A stretch of DNA of 47,773 nt from Methanomicrobiales archaeon HGW-Methanomicrobiales-6. Its GTDB lineage: Archaea > Halobacteriota > Methanomicrobia > Methanomicrobiales > Methanoculleaceae. The DNA lies in the NCBI GenBank assembly GCA_002839575.1, contig PGYH01000005.1, positions 1-47,773 of the forward strand, given 5' to 3'. The notes below the pieces were generated by a model. It worked only from the letters and a program-made list of their open reading frames with translations, made no database searches and was not told the DNA's origin. Made by a program: the position numbers and the translations under genes. The first letter of the stretch is position 1. Every line of letters begins with the position of its first letter. This document shows positions 1 through 8,942 of this stretch, in pieces.

Positions 1-97
1 CTTACAGGAGCCCTACCCGGCACGGGCGGCGGTAGAGGTCGCCGGCCTCCCGAAAGGGGCGAGGGTCGAGATCGAGATGATCGCAAAGGCGTGGTGA
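1..97 (+). CDS. RidA/YjgF-family protein, C-terminal end (partial)
   Basis: The frame beginning at base 2 is open from the window edge and stops with TGA at 95-97. The last 31 residues include PYPARAAVEVAGLPKGARVE, which matches the usual end of RidA (reactive enamine/imine deaminase) proteins: a conserved Pro-x-Arg-x-x-x-x-Val stretch, then a loop and a final beta strand. Known members hydrolyse 2-aminoacrylate-type intermediates in the cytosol. The substrate-binding Arg of the family would fall in this stretch. Most of the gene lies outside the window, so only family membership is claimed. Confidence 0.7.
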   Translation, partial: LQEPYPARAAVEVAGLPKGARVEIEMIAKAW

Positions 98-269
98 AGG
101 CGCATGCGCCCGGATTGAGGTGGATCCTCTCTATGTAATCGCCACTCTTCTTTTGCTCAAAGTTTGCACTATAACTCAGTAATATATCTATAGTAGCCTT
201 AATATGGCACTAATAATTAGAAAGAAATAAACCTGCTTCATTCACCCCAATATATAGGAGCCATCGCGC
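98..269 (+). promoter_or_regulatory. Promoter and leader of the receiver/PAS kinase
   Basis: This gene-free stretch is AT-rich from about 150 onward. AATATATCTA at 181-190 is a good archaeal TATA box and would place the transcript start near 210, giving a leader of about 60 bases. AGGAG at 256-260 lies nine bases before the ATG at 270 and supports that start. No regulator-binding repeat stands out. Confidence 0.5.
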
Positions 270-3200
270 ATGTCATCGTCAACCCCTGACCGGATCCTCT
301 ACGTAGATGACGAGGAGGCGTTGCTCGACATCACTCGTGCCTTCCTTGAGCGAGCAGGCGGCATCACCGTCGACACCACTGCAAGCCCGCTAAAGGCGTT
401 TCAAATGATCATGACCGGGCGGTATGATGCGGTCGTCTCGGACTACCAGATGCCGGAGATGGACGGCATCGGCCTCTTAAAGCAGATCCGCGAGGCGGGA
501 TCGCGGGTGCCCTTCATCATCTTCACCGGCAGGGGGCGCGAGCAGGTTGCAATCGAGGCGCTCAACAACGGCGCCGATTTTTACCTCCAGAAGGGCGGCG
601 ACCCGAAGACGCAGTATGCCGAACTTGCAAACGCGGTCCGGCAGCTGGCCGGGAGGCGAAGGGCGGAGGCAGCACTCCACAAGAGCCAGGAAACGCTGCA
701 TAAGGCGCAGAGCCTTGCGCACCTCGGCAGCTGGGAGTTCGACCCCGGAACCGGGCGGCTGACCTGGTCGGAAGAGGCCTACCGTATCCTCGGCCTTAAC
801 CCCGGGGAAGATACGCCGACCTACGAGGGGTTCCTCTCGATAGTTCACCCCGACGATCGAGCCATGTTCGATACCACCTACTTCGCCTCGATCGCGGACG
901 GAAAGGACAACTACGAGATCGAGCACCGGATCATTCGCGCCGACACCCGGGACCTCCGATACCTCGTTGAGCGGTGCGAGCACCAGCGGGATGAATCCGG
1001 CCGGATCACCCGCTCCGTCGGGATGGTGCACGATATCACCGATCGCAAACTCATCGAACTCGAACTTTTGCGCAGACACAACGAACTCCAGGCGGCGTAT
1101 GAGCAGCTCGCCTCCGTCGAGGAGGAACTCCGGACAAGCTTCGACGACCTTGCCGAGGGCCAGCACCGGCTCAAGGAGAGTGAACGCAGGCTTGCCGATA
1201 TCATCGAATTCCTCCCGGACGCAACCTTCGTCATCGATACAGGCGGGCATGTCATCGCCTGGAACCGTGCAATCGAGAAGATGACCGGTGTTTTGAAAGC
1301 GGAGATGCTTGGCAGGGGCGATTATGCGTATGCGGTCCCGTTCTATGGTGAGGCACGCCCGGTTCTGTTCGACTATGTCCTCCGGCCCGACAGAATGGCG
1401 GGCTGCCCTTACCATATCCGGGCGGGAAACGGAGAGGTCCTTGAAGGCGAGGTCGCTCTTGCCCGTCCCGGCGGAAGGGATGCCATCCTCATGATCAGAG
1501 CATCTCCTCTCTATGACCGGGAGGGCAGGCGTGCCGGTGCGATCGAGATCGTCCGGGATATCACCGAGCAAAAGCAGGTTGAGGCCGATCTGCGTGAGAC
1601 AAAAGAGTATCTGGAGAACCTGATCGATCACGCCAACGCCCCGATCGTTGTCTGGAACCCGGAGTGTATCATCACTCGGTTCAACCGGGCCTTTGAGCAC
1701 CTGACCGGAATTCCTGCAGATGAAGCCATCGGGCAGAATCTTGAGACTCTCTTCCCTGAGGAAAGCCGGAATGCATCGATGGGACAGATCCGGCGGGCGA
1801 TGGCAGGCGAGTTGTGGGAAGACGTGGAGATCCCGATCGTGCATCGGTCAGGCAGCGTCAGGACGGTGCTCTGGAACTCGGCAAACATCGTCGGCAGTGA
1901 CGGGGAGACGCCGGTTGCAACGATTGCGCAGGGGCAGGACATCACTATCCGGAAACAGGCGGAGACCGAACTTCTGCAGAAGCACGAGGAGCTGCAGGCG
2001 GCGTATGAGCAGCTCGCCTCTATTGAGGAAGAGCTCCGGACAAGCTTCGACGACCTTGCCGAGAGCCAGCGCCAGCTTCGAGAGAGCGAGGAGCTTTACC
2101 GGCGGATCTCCGAGAGCATCTCCGACGTTGTATTTGTGTGCGACTTCCAGGATACGGGCGAGTATGCCATTGGCCGGATTGCCGGAGCGGTGCACGAGAT
2201 CACCGGGTATACCGATGACGAGGTTCTCGCGATGCGGTGCTGGAAGCATCTTGTCCACCCGGACGATATGCCCATCTTTGAGCGCGAAATCCGCTCGCTC
2301 TCCCCGAACATGTCTTCGGCCGCTGAGTTGCGGATAGTCCACCGGGACGGTTCGGCCAGATGGATACGCGTCTCAGCCAACTGCACCAACGGTCAAAATG
2401 GCGGCCTGCGGTTGTATGGCGGGTGGCAGGACATTACGGATCAGAAGGAGGCCGAGGAGGCGTTGCGGGAGAGCGAGTGGCACTTCCGCACCCTCGCAGA
2501 CAGCGGCCAGGCCCTGATCTGGACGTCCGGGCTGGACGCGAACTGCGACTACTTCAACGAACCGTGGCTTGCTTTCACCGGCCGGACGCTCGAGCAGGAG
2601 CTTGGTGACGGCTGGACCGAGGGAGTGCACCCTGACGATCTCTCGCGGTGCATCGAGACTTACCTGGACGCATTTGCCCGGCGCGAGCGGTTCAGCATGG
2701 CCTACCGCCTGCGGCGGCACGACGGGGAGTACCGCTGGATTCAGGACGATGGCTCCCCCAGGTACGATACTCACGGCAATTTCCTCGGCTACATTGGGCA
2801 CTGTCTGGACGTCACCGAGCAGAGACGGATGGAAGAGGCGTTGCGGGAGACTGCGGAGAAGATGGAGAGCATCTTCCGTGTCGCCCCTACGGGCATCGGG
2901 GTGGCGGTGGACGGGCTCTTTACGGAGGTCAATGACCGGCTCTGCGAGATCACCGGCTACACCCGCGACGAACTCATCGGCCAGTCCGTGCGGCTGTTCT
3001 ACCCGAGCGATGAGGAGTATGAGTCTGCCATGCAGGAGATCATCGCCGGGGTCGGGGAGACCGGGACGTGTACGCTTGAGGCCCGTTCTCTGTGCAAAGA
3101 CGGCGGAGTCATCATCGTGCAACTCTCCATAACTCCTCTTGATTCGACAGACATCTCCCGGGGAACGGCGTTCACCATCCAGGATATCACCGAGCGCAAG

Positions 3201-3890
3201 GCGATAGAGCAAGAGATCATACATCATGCCAGCGAGCTCGCCCGGCAGACGAACAGCCTGACGGTCGCGAACAGGAAACTCAATCTGATGAACAGCATTA
3301 CCCGGCACGATATCCTGAACCAACTGACGATCCTTCTTGGCAACCTTTCGTTTGCAGAGGAGGCCGAACCGGGCCAGGACGTCTCGGTGTTCCTTGCCCG
3401 GGTGAAGAATGCCGCCGACCGGATACGCCGCCAGATCGAATTCACCCGGGACTACACGGATCTCGGTGACCGGTTTCCGGAGTGGCAGCAGGTCTCGGAC
3501 GCGATCAGGAAGGAGGCGCTGCACGGGCTGCCAGTTGACGACGAGGCCGGAAATCTTGTCATCTACGCGGATCCGATGCTTGCAGCGGCCTTTTCCAACC
3601 TGATGGACAACACAATCCGGCACGGGGAGTCGGCGACCCGGGTTCGTGTCTGGTACCGGCCGGAAGAGAATGGGGACCTCACCCTCGTCTGGGAGGACGA
3701 CGGCGTCGGCATCCCCGCGGAGGAGAAGGAACGGATATTTGAGCGAAATGTCGGGAAGAACACGGGGCTCGGGCTCTTCTTGATCCGGGAGATTCTCGGG
3801 ATCACGGGGATCAGCATCACCGAGACAGGGGAGCCCGGGAAGGGGGCACGGTTCGAGATGCTCATCCCCCACGGGGCATACCGGCTTTGA
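270..3890 (+). CDS. Receiver domain-6xPAS hybrid sensor histidine kinase
   Basis: A 1206-residue soluble signalling protein with no membrane segment, so it probably senses cytoplasmic or diffusible cues. Residues 8-125 form a response-regulator receiver with acidic residues D13/D14, phospho-acceptor D58 and K108. Six PAS modules follow, at about 150-256, 308-435, 446-562, 612-730, 735-855 and 862-980, several ending in DIT(E/D)xK. The H-box ITRHDILNQL puts the phospho-His at 1013. A HATPase domain at about 1080-1206 has N, DDGVGIP and GLGLF boxes. Two linkers (about 272-300 and 574-602) are near copies, so part of the PAS array arose by internal duplication. An N-terminal receiver suggests it takes a phosphate from another kinase; that partner is not visible. 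The C-terminus closely resembles that of the kinase at 39906-41843. The start is supported by AGGAG nine bases upstream. Confidence 0.93.
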   Translation: MSSSTPDRILYVDDEEALLDITRAFLERAGGITVDTTASPLKAFQMIMTGRYDAVVSDYQMPEMDGIGLLKQIREAGSRVPFIIFTGRGREQVAIEALNNGADFYLQKGGDPKTQYAELANAVRQLAGRRRAEAALHKSQETLHKAQSLAHLGSWEFDPGTGRLTWSEEAYRILGLNPGEDTPTYEGFLSIVHPDDRAMFDTTYFASIADGKDNYEIEHRIIRADTRDLRYLVERCEHQRDESGRITRSVGMVHDITDRKLIELELLRRHNELQAAYEQLASVEEELRTSFDDLAEGQHRLKESERRLADIIEFLPDATFVIDTGGHVIAWNRAIEKMTGVLKAEMLGRGDYAYAVPFYGEARPVLFDYVLRPDRMAGCPYHIRAGNGEVLEGEVALARPGGRDAILMIRASPLYDREGRRAGAIEIVRDITEQKQVEADLRETKEYLENLIDHANAPIVVWNPECIITRFNRAFEHLTGIPADEAIGQNLETLFPEESRNASMGQIRRAMAGELWEDVEIPIVHRSGSVRTVLWNSANIVGSDGETPVATIAQGQDITIRKQAETELLQKHEELQAAYEQLASIEEELRTSFDDLAESQRQLRESEELYRRISESISDVVFVCDFQDTGEYAIGRIAGAVHEITGYTDDEVLAMRCWKHLVHPDDMPIFEREIRSLSPNMSSAAELRIVHRDGSARWIRVSANCTNGQNGGLRLYGGWQDITDQKEAEEALRESEWHFRTLADSGQALIWTSGLDANCDYFNEPWLAFTGRTLEQELGDGWTEGVHPDDLSRCIETYLDAFARRERFSMAYRLRRHDGEYRWIQDDGSPRYDTHGNFLGYIGHCLDVTEQRRMEEALRETAEKMESIFRVAPTGIGVAVDGLFTEVNDRLCEITGYTRDELIGQSVRLFYPSDEEYESAMQEIIAGVGETGTCTLEARSLCKDGGVIIVQLSITPLDSTDISRGTAFTIQDITERKAIEQEIIHHASELARQTNSLTVANRKLNLMNSITRHDILNQLTILLGNLSFAEEAEPGQDVSVFLARVKNAADRIRRQIEFTRDYTDLGDRFPEWQQVSDAIRKEALHGLPVDDEAGNLVIYADPMLAAAFSNLMDNTIRHGESATRVRVWYRPEENGDLTLVWEDDGVGIPAEEKERIFERNVGKNTGLGLFLIREILGITGISITETGEPGKGARFEMLIPHGAYRL

Positions 3891-3957
3891 GGGTGAGGTG
3901 CAGGCGGTCCGGAACCGGACCTGCACCTTAATCACCCGCGGGTCCGACTATTTTTGT

Positions 3958-4401
3958 ATGCATCTTCCGAAGATTCCGTTGCTCGTCGCCCTGCTCCTCG
4001 CCGCGGTCTCCGCATCCGGCTGCATGAGCCAGGAGACGGTGGTCTCCGACGACGTGAAGGCAGAGATGCTTGCCTACGCGGACCCGATCGCCGACAACCT
4101 CATGCAGGGCTTCAACGAAGGCAACTACACGATGTATTCCCGCGACTTCAGCCCGGAGATGAGGCAGGCTCTCGACGAGGGCGCGTTCGAGCAGAACCGC
4201 GAACACGTTACGTCCCGGATCGGGCTGTATGAGTCCAGGAGCGATCCCATCGTCACGGAGACCGGTGAGCATATCGCCGTCAACTACAGGGCGAAGTTCG
4301 AGCAGGAGGACGGCGTTGCTCTCCGGTTCGTCTTCAAAAAAGGCGATCCGTCGCACCGGCTCCACGGGCTCTGGTTCAACTCCCCGAAGTTGCGCAGTTA
4401 A
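3958..4401 (+). CDS. Small secreted lipoprotein, DUF3887-like
   Basis: I chose the ATG at 3958, which gives 147 residues, because it begins directly with a signal sequence: basic start, hydrophobic run LLVALLLAAVSA, then a lipobox-like SGC (Cys22). An upstream in-frame ATG at 3898 would put 20 polar residues in front of it. The mature part (DNLMQGFNEGNYTMYSRDFS and what follows) resembles DUF3887, a small NTF2-like fold found in lipoproteins of Methanomicrobia. The function of the family is not known. It starts 67 bases after the kinase on the same strand and could be co-transcribed with it. It is probably anchored on the outer face of the membrane. Confidence 0.72.
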   Translation: MHLPKIPLLVALLLAAVSASGCMSQETVVSDDVKAEMLAYADPIADNLMQGFNEGNYTMYSRDFSPEMRQALDEGAFEQNREHVTSRIGLYESRSDPIVTETGEHIAVNYRAKFEQEDGVALRFVFKKGDPSHRLHGLWFNSPKLRS

Positions 4402-4470
4402 GGCGCTTCCCTGGGGCTAAAAAAGATTCTGGTGTTTCTCCCCGCCCCTTCTTCTTTTCAACGATCCCCC

Positions 4471-6591
4471 TCAGGCCGGCACCTGCTCTTTCTTCTCCCG
4501 GTCCCAGTGGCGGTGCCGGGCGATGGCCGTCTTGAACTGCTCGGCAAACGAGTTCACGTCACCCTGGCTCCCACAGGTGACGACCCCCATCTCAGAGACG
4601 GCCTCTCCCCCCGAGCCGGCAGCGGCAAAGGCCACGCCCTTGATGCCGGAGGCCTTTAAGAGTTCGATCCCTTCTCCTACCGCCCCGATCGGTTTGCAGT
4701 GCTTGAAGGCCTCGTTGACGAAGTGGATCGCGTAGCCCTGGTTCTTCAGGGTCTCCGCATGCCTCCCGCCCGGGACATACACGGCGTCGTAGACGACGGA
4801 GGTGGTGGTGACGTAACTCTTGTCTACCTCCATCTCTTTGCCGTCGGCGGATTTGACCATGCCGTGGAACTGCGAGACGATCTGCGGATGGGCTCCCGCA
4901 TCCTTCAGCGCTTTCTTGACCTGCATCACCTCGTCGTGGTTGTAGCCCTCCATCGCGAGGATCGCGACCTTCCTGCTCCTGACGGTGTCCATGACGGTCC
5001 TCTCCTGGCTGAGGTTCGGGGACTTCTTCGTGCCGGAGGACGCGCCCTTCTCCGCCGGGGGCGGCACCCCGATCCCTTCCGCAATCCGTATGGCAAGATC
5101 GCCGTCGACGTTGTTGATAAGGTCGACCACCCTTTTGCGGACCCCGGAGTCCGAGACCTTCCCGAGCTCAAAGTGGAAGGCCTTGACGATATGCTCCTTC
5201 TCCGCGTCCGACATGCTGTTCCAGAAGAGCTTCGCCTGGCTGAAGTGGTCGTTGAACTTCTCGCTCCGCGCACGGACCTTCTTGCCCTCGATCTTCTCCT
5301 GGTAGTGGGCGTAGCCGCCCTCCTCCACCCGGGCCGGCCGGGGCTTGTTCCCGCCGAGCGCGTTCGGGAAGTAGCTGCTCTCGCCCATGTTGATCGTCAT
5401 CCGGTTGTAGCCCTCCCGCTGGTTGTTCGCGGCGGGCGCGAGCGTCCGGTTGATCGGGATCTCCTGGAAGTTCGGGCCGCCGAGGCGTATCAGCTGGGTA
5501 TCCAGGTACGAGAAGAGCCGGCCCTGGAGGAGCGGGTCGTTCGAGAGGTCGATCCCCGGCACGACGTTCGCCGGGCAGAAGGCGACCTGCTCGGTCTCCG
5601 CGAAGAAGTTGTCCGGGTTCCGGTTCAGGGTCATCTTCCCGATCCACCGGATCGGCACCTCCTCCTCGGGCCAGATCTTCGTCGCGTCCAGGATATCGAA
5701 GTCGAAGTTGTGCTCGTCCGCCTCCTCGATCATCTGCACCCCGAACTCGAACTCCGGGTAGTCCCCCATCTCGATCGCCTCCCAGAGGTCGCGGCGATTG
5801 AAGTCCGGGTCTTTGCCGGCGATCTTCTGCGTCTCGTCCCAGACGAGCGAGTGGACGCCGAGCAGCGGCCGCCAGTGGAACTTGACGAACCGCGCCTTCC
5901 CCTCGGCGTTGACGAACCGGAAGGTGTTGACCCCGAACCCCTCCATCATCCGGTAACTTCGCGGGAGCGCACGGTCTGAGAGGACCCACATGATCATGTG
6001 CGTGATCTCGGGCAGGTTCCCGACGAAGTCCCAGAAGGTGTCGTGGGCGGCGGAGGCCTGCGGCATCTGGTGGTGCTGCTCCGGTTTGATGGAGTGGACG
6101 AGGTCGGGGAACTTGATCGCGTCCACGATGAAGAAGACCGGCATGTTGTTGCCGACGAGGTCGTAGTTCCCCTCCTCCGTGTAGAACTTCGTCGCGAACC
6201 CCCGGACGTCCCTGACCGTATCGGCGGACCCCCGAAATCCCACGACGGTCGAGAACCGGACGAAGACCGGCGTCTTCTTCCCGGGATCCTGGAGAAACGC
6301 CGCCCTCGTGTACTCGGTCATCGGCTCGTAGACCTGAAAGTAGCCATGAGCGCCCGAGCCCCGGGCGTGGACGACCCGCTCGGGGATCCGTTCGTGGTCG
6401 AAATGCGTCAGTTTCTCGCGGAAGTGGAAGTCCTCTAGAAGCGTCGGCCCCCGTTCCCCTGCTTTTAACGCGTCGTCGGTATGGCTTACCCGGACCCCCT
6501 GATTCGTCGTCAGGAACTCCTGCTCAGGGTCCTGGTGGAACTCGTCAAGCTGCTCCTGCTTGCTCTTCTCGTCTATCTTTCTCTTATCCAT
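4471..6591 (-). CDS. katE: Large-subunit heme catalase (HPII/KatE type)
   Basis: A 706-residue clade 2 catalase that disproportionates hydrogen peroxide to water and oxygen in the cytosol. The distal His75 lies in RVVHARGSGAHG and the catalytic Asn in VGNNMPVFF (148/149). The proximal heme ligand Tyr362 is in GRLFSYLDTQ with Arg358. After the barrel and helical domains, residues from about 539 form the class I glutamine-amidotransferase/DJ-1-like flavodoxin domain that marks large catalases (about 700-750 residues); small catalases end near 490. It lies 197 bases downstream of ahbC on the same strand, so its heme is probably supplied by the adjacent ahb genes. It has its own TATA-like promoter. 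Such enzymes are scattered among anaerobes and often acquired laterally; the gene reads as intact. Confidence 0.96.
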   Translation of the reverse strand: MDKRKIDEKSKQEQLDEFHQDPEQEFLTTNQGVRVSHTDDALKAGERGPTLLEDFHFREKLTHFDHERIPERVVHARGSGAHGYFQVYEPMTEYTRAAFLQDPGKKTPVFVRFSTVVGFRGSADTVRDVRGFATKFYTEEGNYDLVGNNMPVFFIVDAIKFPDLVHSIKPEQHHQMPQASAAHDTFWDFVGNLPEITHMIMWVLSDRALPRSYRMMEGFGVNTFRFVNAEGKARFVKFHWRPLLGVHSLVWDETQKIAGKDPDFNRRDLWEAIEMGDYPEFEFGVQMIEEADEHNFDFDILDATKIWPEEEVPIRWIGKMTLNRNPDNFFAETEQVAFCPANVVPGIDLSNDPLLQGRLFSYLDTQLIRLGGPNFQEIPINRTLAPAANNQREGYNRMTINMGESSYFPNALGGNKPRPARVEEGGYAHYQEKIEGKKVRARSEKFNDHFSQAKLFWNSMSDAEKEHIVKAFHFELGKVSDSGVRKRVVDLINNVDGDLAIRIAEGIGVPPPAEKGASSGTKKSPNLSQERTVMDTVRSRKVAILAMEGYNHDEVMQVKKALKDAGAHPQIVSQFHGMVKSADGKEMEVDKSYVTTTSVVYDAVYVPGGRHAETLKNQGYAIHFVNEAFKHCKPIGAVGEGIELLKASGIKGVAFAAAGSGGEAVSEMGVVTCGSQGDVNSFAEQFKTAIARHRHWDREKKEQVPA

Positions 6592-6788
6592 ACTCTCTCA
6601 CCTGCAACCCTCTTACCCCGGCCGGCCATACACCGCTGCTCTCCCCCGGCGGGCGTGCCCCCACATCCCGGTCGGGCATCATAAAAGTAACTGTGTATCG
6701 CGGATGGACGTGTAGAACGGCCGTCCCGGTCAGATATCCCTTAAGAATAGGATTTCTGGGGATCGGGCGCCCCCGGTCGCGACCCGCC
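6592..6788 (-). promoter_or_regulatory. Intergenic region and promoter of the large catalase
   Basis: Bases 6681-6690 read TTACTTTTAT on the minus strand, a TATA-like box that would start a leader of about 65 bases. A GGTGA-like ribosome site lies just before the ATG at 6591. This suggests the catalase can be transcribed separately from the ahb operon, though read-through from ahbC is possible because no strong terminator is seen. Confidence 0.4.
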
Positions 6789-7973
6789 CTATGGCTCCTC
6801 GCGGCGGAGGGGGCAGAGGGGATCTTCAGCCCAGAGATCACCGCTTTCGGCAAACGCACGGATCCTGCACCCCCCGCCGCAGCAGTCGCGGTAGGAGCAT
6901 CGCCCGCAGGACCCCCCGACCAGGTCCTTCTTCCTCCGGAAGTCGGCGAGGATCCGGTTCTCCGGATCGTTCCAGATGGCGCTGAAGGGCTTCTCCCTGA
7001 CGTTTCCTAGCTTAAGTTCGTCCATCTGGGCGAACTGGCAGGGATAGACGTCGCCGGACGGATCGATGTTTGCGATCCGGTCCCCCGCGCTGCACCCGAC
7101 GCCGGCGCGTGCGAGGAGCGTGCACATATTCTCGTATGCCGGCGGGTTCTCCTCCCGAAGTCTCTTGAGCAGGTATACGGCGTCCTGTGGCGCGTCGACC
7201 GTGAGGAACTCCATGGCTGCCGGGTCCACGCCGTACGCCCTCTCGATGAGCAGGTCGAGAAGACCGGCAATCTCGCCGGATCCAAGCTGCAGGCCTTCGT
7301 ACCCCTCGCTGCCCCGGCCGCTTGGCACCAGCCAGTAGACGCAGAACCGTTCCGCCCCGGAGTGCAGGGCGAGGTTGATGAGGGCGGGGATCTCGGTGTA
7401 GTTCTCCCGCGTCGCCGTCACCCGGACGCCGCACTTCAGCCCGGCCGACCTGCAGTTCTCGAGCGCCGAGACGGCTCTCTGGAAGCTCCCGGGGACGTTT
7501 CGCATACCATCGTGCGTCTCTGCGGTCGCCCCGTCGAGCGAGACCCCCGCGTACTCCACCCCGACATCGCGGAGCCGCCGTGCAACGGCGGGCGTGATCA
7601 GCGTGCCGTTGGTGCTCAGGGCGGTGACGAGGCCGCGCTCCTTCGCGTGCCCGGCGAGATCCCAGAAGTCCTCCCGGATCAGCGGCTCGCCCCCGGAGAA
7701 GAGCAGGAGGGGAACCCGCATCGCTGCAAGGTCGTCGATCAGGTGAAGTCCCTCCTTCGTCGTCAGCTCGTTCTCCCGCTCCTGTCCCGGCCCTGCCCGG
7801 ATGTAGCAGTGGGAGCAGAGGAGGTTGCACCGGTTCGTGATGTTCCAGAAGACGACAGGCCGGCGGATGTCGGAGAATGCAAGCACCCCGCTCGGCGTTC
7901 TCTCGCCGGCGCGGTGCCGGAGCACCTCGCTGACCGTGCCGGCTGCGTGCAGGTATCTCGTGATCCGGTTCAC
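6789..7973 (-). CDS. ahbC: AhbC-type radical SAM/SPASM enzyme (12,18-didecarboxysiroheme deacetylase)
   Basis: A 394-residue radical SAM protein. The N-terminal part (PVVFWNITNRCNLLCSHCYI) carries the CxxxCxxC motif for the SAM-binding [4Fe-4S] cluster, and the SPASM region near the C-terminus (CGRCSYRDCCGGGC) can bind a second cluster. The long N-terminal extension before the motif and VDAPQDAVYLLK in the middle match the NirJ1/AhbC branch. In the siroheme-dependent pathway, AhbC removes the acetate side chains of 12,18-didecarboxysiroheme to give Fe-coproporphyrin III. The start is a GTG at 7971-7973 that overlaps the ahbB stop by four bases (GTGA), so translation is probably coupled. A heme d1 (NirJ-like) role is possible by sequence alone, but no nir genes are present. 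Confidence 0.85.
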   Translation of the reverse strand: MNRITRYLHAAGTVSEVLRHRAGERTPSGVLAFSDIRRPVVFWNITNRCNLLCSHCYIRAGPGQERENELTTKEGLHLIDDLAAMRVPLLLFSGGEPLIREDFWDLAGHAKERGLVTALSTNGTLITPAVARRLRDVGVEYAGVSLDGATAETHDGMRNVPGSFQRAVSALENCRSAGLKCGVRVTATRENYTEIPALINLALHSGAERFCVYWLVPSGRGSEGYEGLQLGSGEIAGLLDLLIERAYGVDPAAMEFLTVDAPQDAVYLLKRLREENPPAYENMCTLLARAGVGCSAGDRIANIDPSGDVYPCQFAQMDELKLGNVREKPFSAIWNDPENRILADFRRKKDLVGGSCGRCSYRDCCGGGCRIRAFAESGDLWAEDPLCPLRREEP

Positions 7974-8467
7974 TGCACACGCCCCGGCTCTTGTGCAGGC
8001 TCGATCCGACCGCTCGGCCGCTGCTTGAACTCCTCGGTGCTGAAGAGAACCCGGTAATCGGCAACACCGGTCGCCCGGGAGAGGGCCGCGACCCTGCGGA
8101 GCGCGTCCGCCTTATCGCGGCAGTGGAGCACGGTGTAGAGGTTGTACTTCCAGCGGCCGGGGATGGTGCGGCGCTCGTAGCAGTGGGTCACGTCGGGGCT
8201 CTCTGCCATGACCGCTCCGACCCCGGCGACGCGGTCTTCGGGGACGTTCCAGACCACCATGGCGTTCGCCATGAGATCGGCCTTCCGGGGGTTGATCCTC
8301 GTCCCGAACCGGCGGACGACGCCGGCTTCCCCGAGCCTTCGCAGCCGGGCGACGACCTCCTCCTCACTGATCCGAAGCCTCCTTGCCGCATGGAGAAACG
8401 GTCTCTCCTCAAACCCGATACCGTCCTGCGTCAACCAGAGGATCTCCTTATCGATCTCGTCCATCAT
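7970..8467 (-). CDS. ahbB: AhbB-type siroheme decarboxylase subunit (Lrp/AsnC fold)
   Basis: A 165-residue protein with an N-terminal winged helix (DEIDKEILWLTQDG) and a C-terminal RAM/AsnC-like ligand domain. It looks like a transcription factor, but VTHCYERRTIPGRWKYNLY and VLFSTEEFK are the signature of AhbB/NirL-type siroheme decarboxylases. AhbA and AhbB form a heterodimer that removes the two acetate carboxyl groups at C12 and C18 of siroheme. GGAGG inside the end of ahbA lies about seven bases before the ATG at 8467. The gene overlaps ahbA by 20 bases and ahbC by 4. Another ATG follows immediately at 8464. Confidence 0.86.
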   Translation of the reverse strand: MMDEIDKEILWLTQDGIGFEERPFLHAARRLRISEEEVVARLRRLGEAGVVRRFGTRINPRKADLMANAMVVWNVPEDRVAGVGAVMAESPDVTHCYERRTIPGRWKYNLYTVLHCRDKADALRRVAALSRATGVADYRVLFSTEEFKQRPSGRIEPAQEPGRVQ

Positions 8468-8942
8468 CGTCTTCCTCCTCGAGAAACCGGAACCGCACGT
8501 CGAGTTTGAACCTTCGCACCATCGGGAGGTTCAGGACGTCCCCGGAAGGGATCATCGACCGCCGCACGATCTCCTCGAGTATCCCGAGAAGTTCCTCTTC
8601 GCCCGCAGCGGCGATGGTGAACCAGAGGTTGTAGTCATCGTCGCGCCGGTAGTTGTGGGACACGCCGTCGTACTCGTTCACGATTGCCGCGACCTCGTGC
8701 ATCCGCTCTTTCGGCACCCGCATGGCAACGAGCGTGGAGGAGCGGATGCCGAGACTCCCGGGTTCGAGGATCGGCGCGATATGCTTGATCACCCCCCGGC
8801 GGGAGAGCCTGGCGAGCCGCTCCATCACCTCCTGCTCCGGCATCCCGAGCGCTTCGCCGATAACCCGGTACGGCCGGGGATCGAGGGGGAAGTCGTCCTG
8901 CACCTGCTGGAGGAGCACCCGGTCGAGCGGATCGAGGTGCAC
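8448..8942 (-). CDS. ahbA: AhbA-type siroheme decarboxylase subunit (Lrp/AsnC fold)
   Basis: A 164-residue partner of AhbB, with LDPLDRVLLQQVQDDFPLDP at the start, a winged helix, then VSHNYRRDDDYNLWFT and DVLNLPMVRRFKLDV, which point to AhbA rather than AhbB. The His/Tyr/Arg-rich motif is where siroheme is held in this family. It starts with GTG at 8940-8942, directly after the TGA of ahbD (8943-8945) with no gap. The tail is very acidic (EEEDDDGRDR) because the same bases carry the ribosome site of ahbB. Confidence 0.86.
   Translation of the reverse strand: MHLDPLDRVLLQQVQDDFPLDPRPYRVIGEALGMPEQEVMERLARLSRRGVIKHIAPILEPGSLGIRSSTLVAMRVPKERMHEVAAIVNEYDGVSHNYRRDDDYNLWFTIAAAGEEELLGILEEIVRRSMIPSGDVLNLPMVRRFKLDVRFRFLEEEDDDGRDR

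Noticed and set aside
2373-3935. 520-codon minus-strand frame opposite the large kinase
   Set aside because: The PAS/kinase motifs are on the plus strand; the antisense frame shows none.
4699-5979. Long plus-strand frame of 426 codons inside the large catalase
   Set aside because: It is the antisense of a clear catalase gene, with Arg/Val/Leu-rich composition typical of a high-GC shadow frame and no motif.
7970-8942. Two Lrp/AsnC-type transcription regulators
   Set aside because: The fold is shared, but the YNLW/YNLY and LNLP signatures and the radical SAM neighbours identify AhbA/AhbB siroheme decarboxylase subunits.
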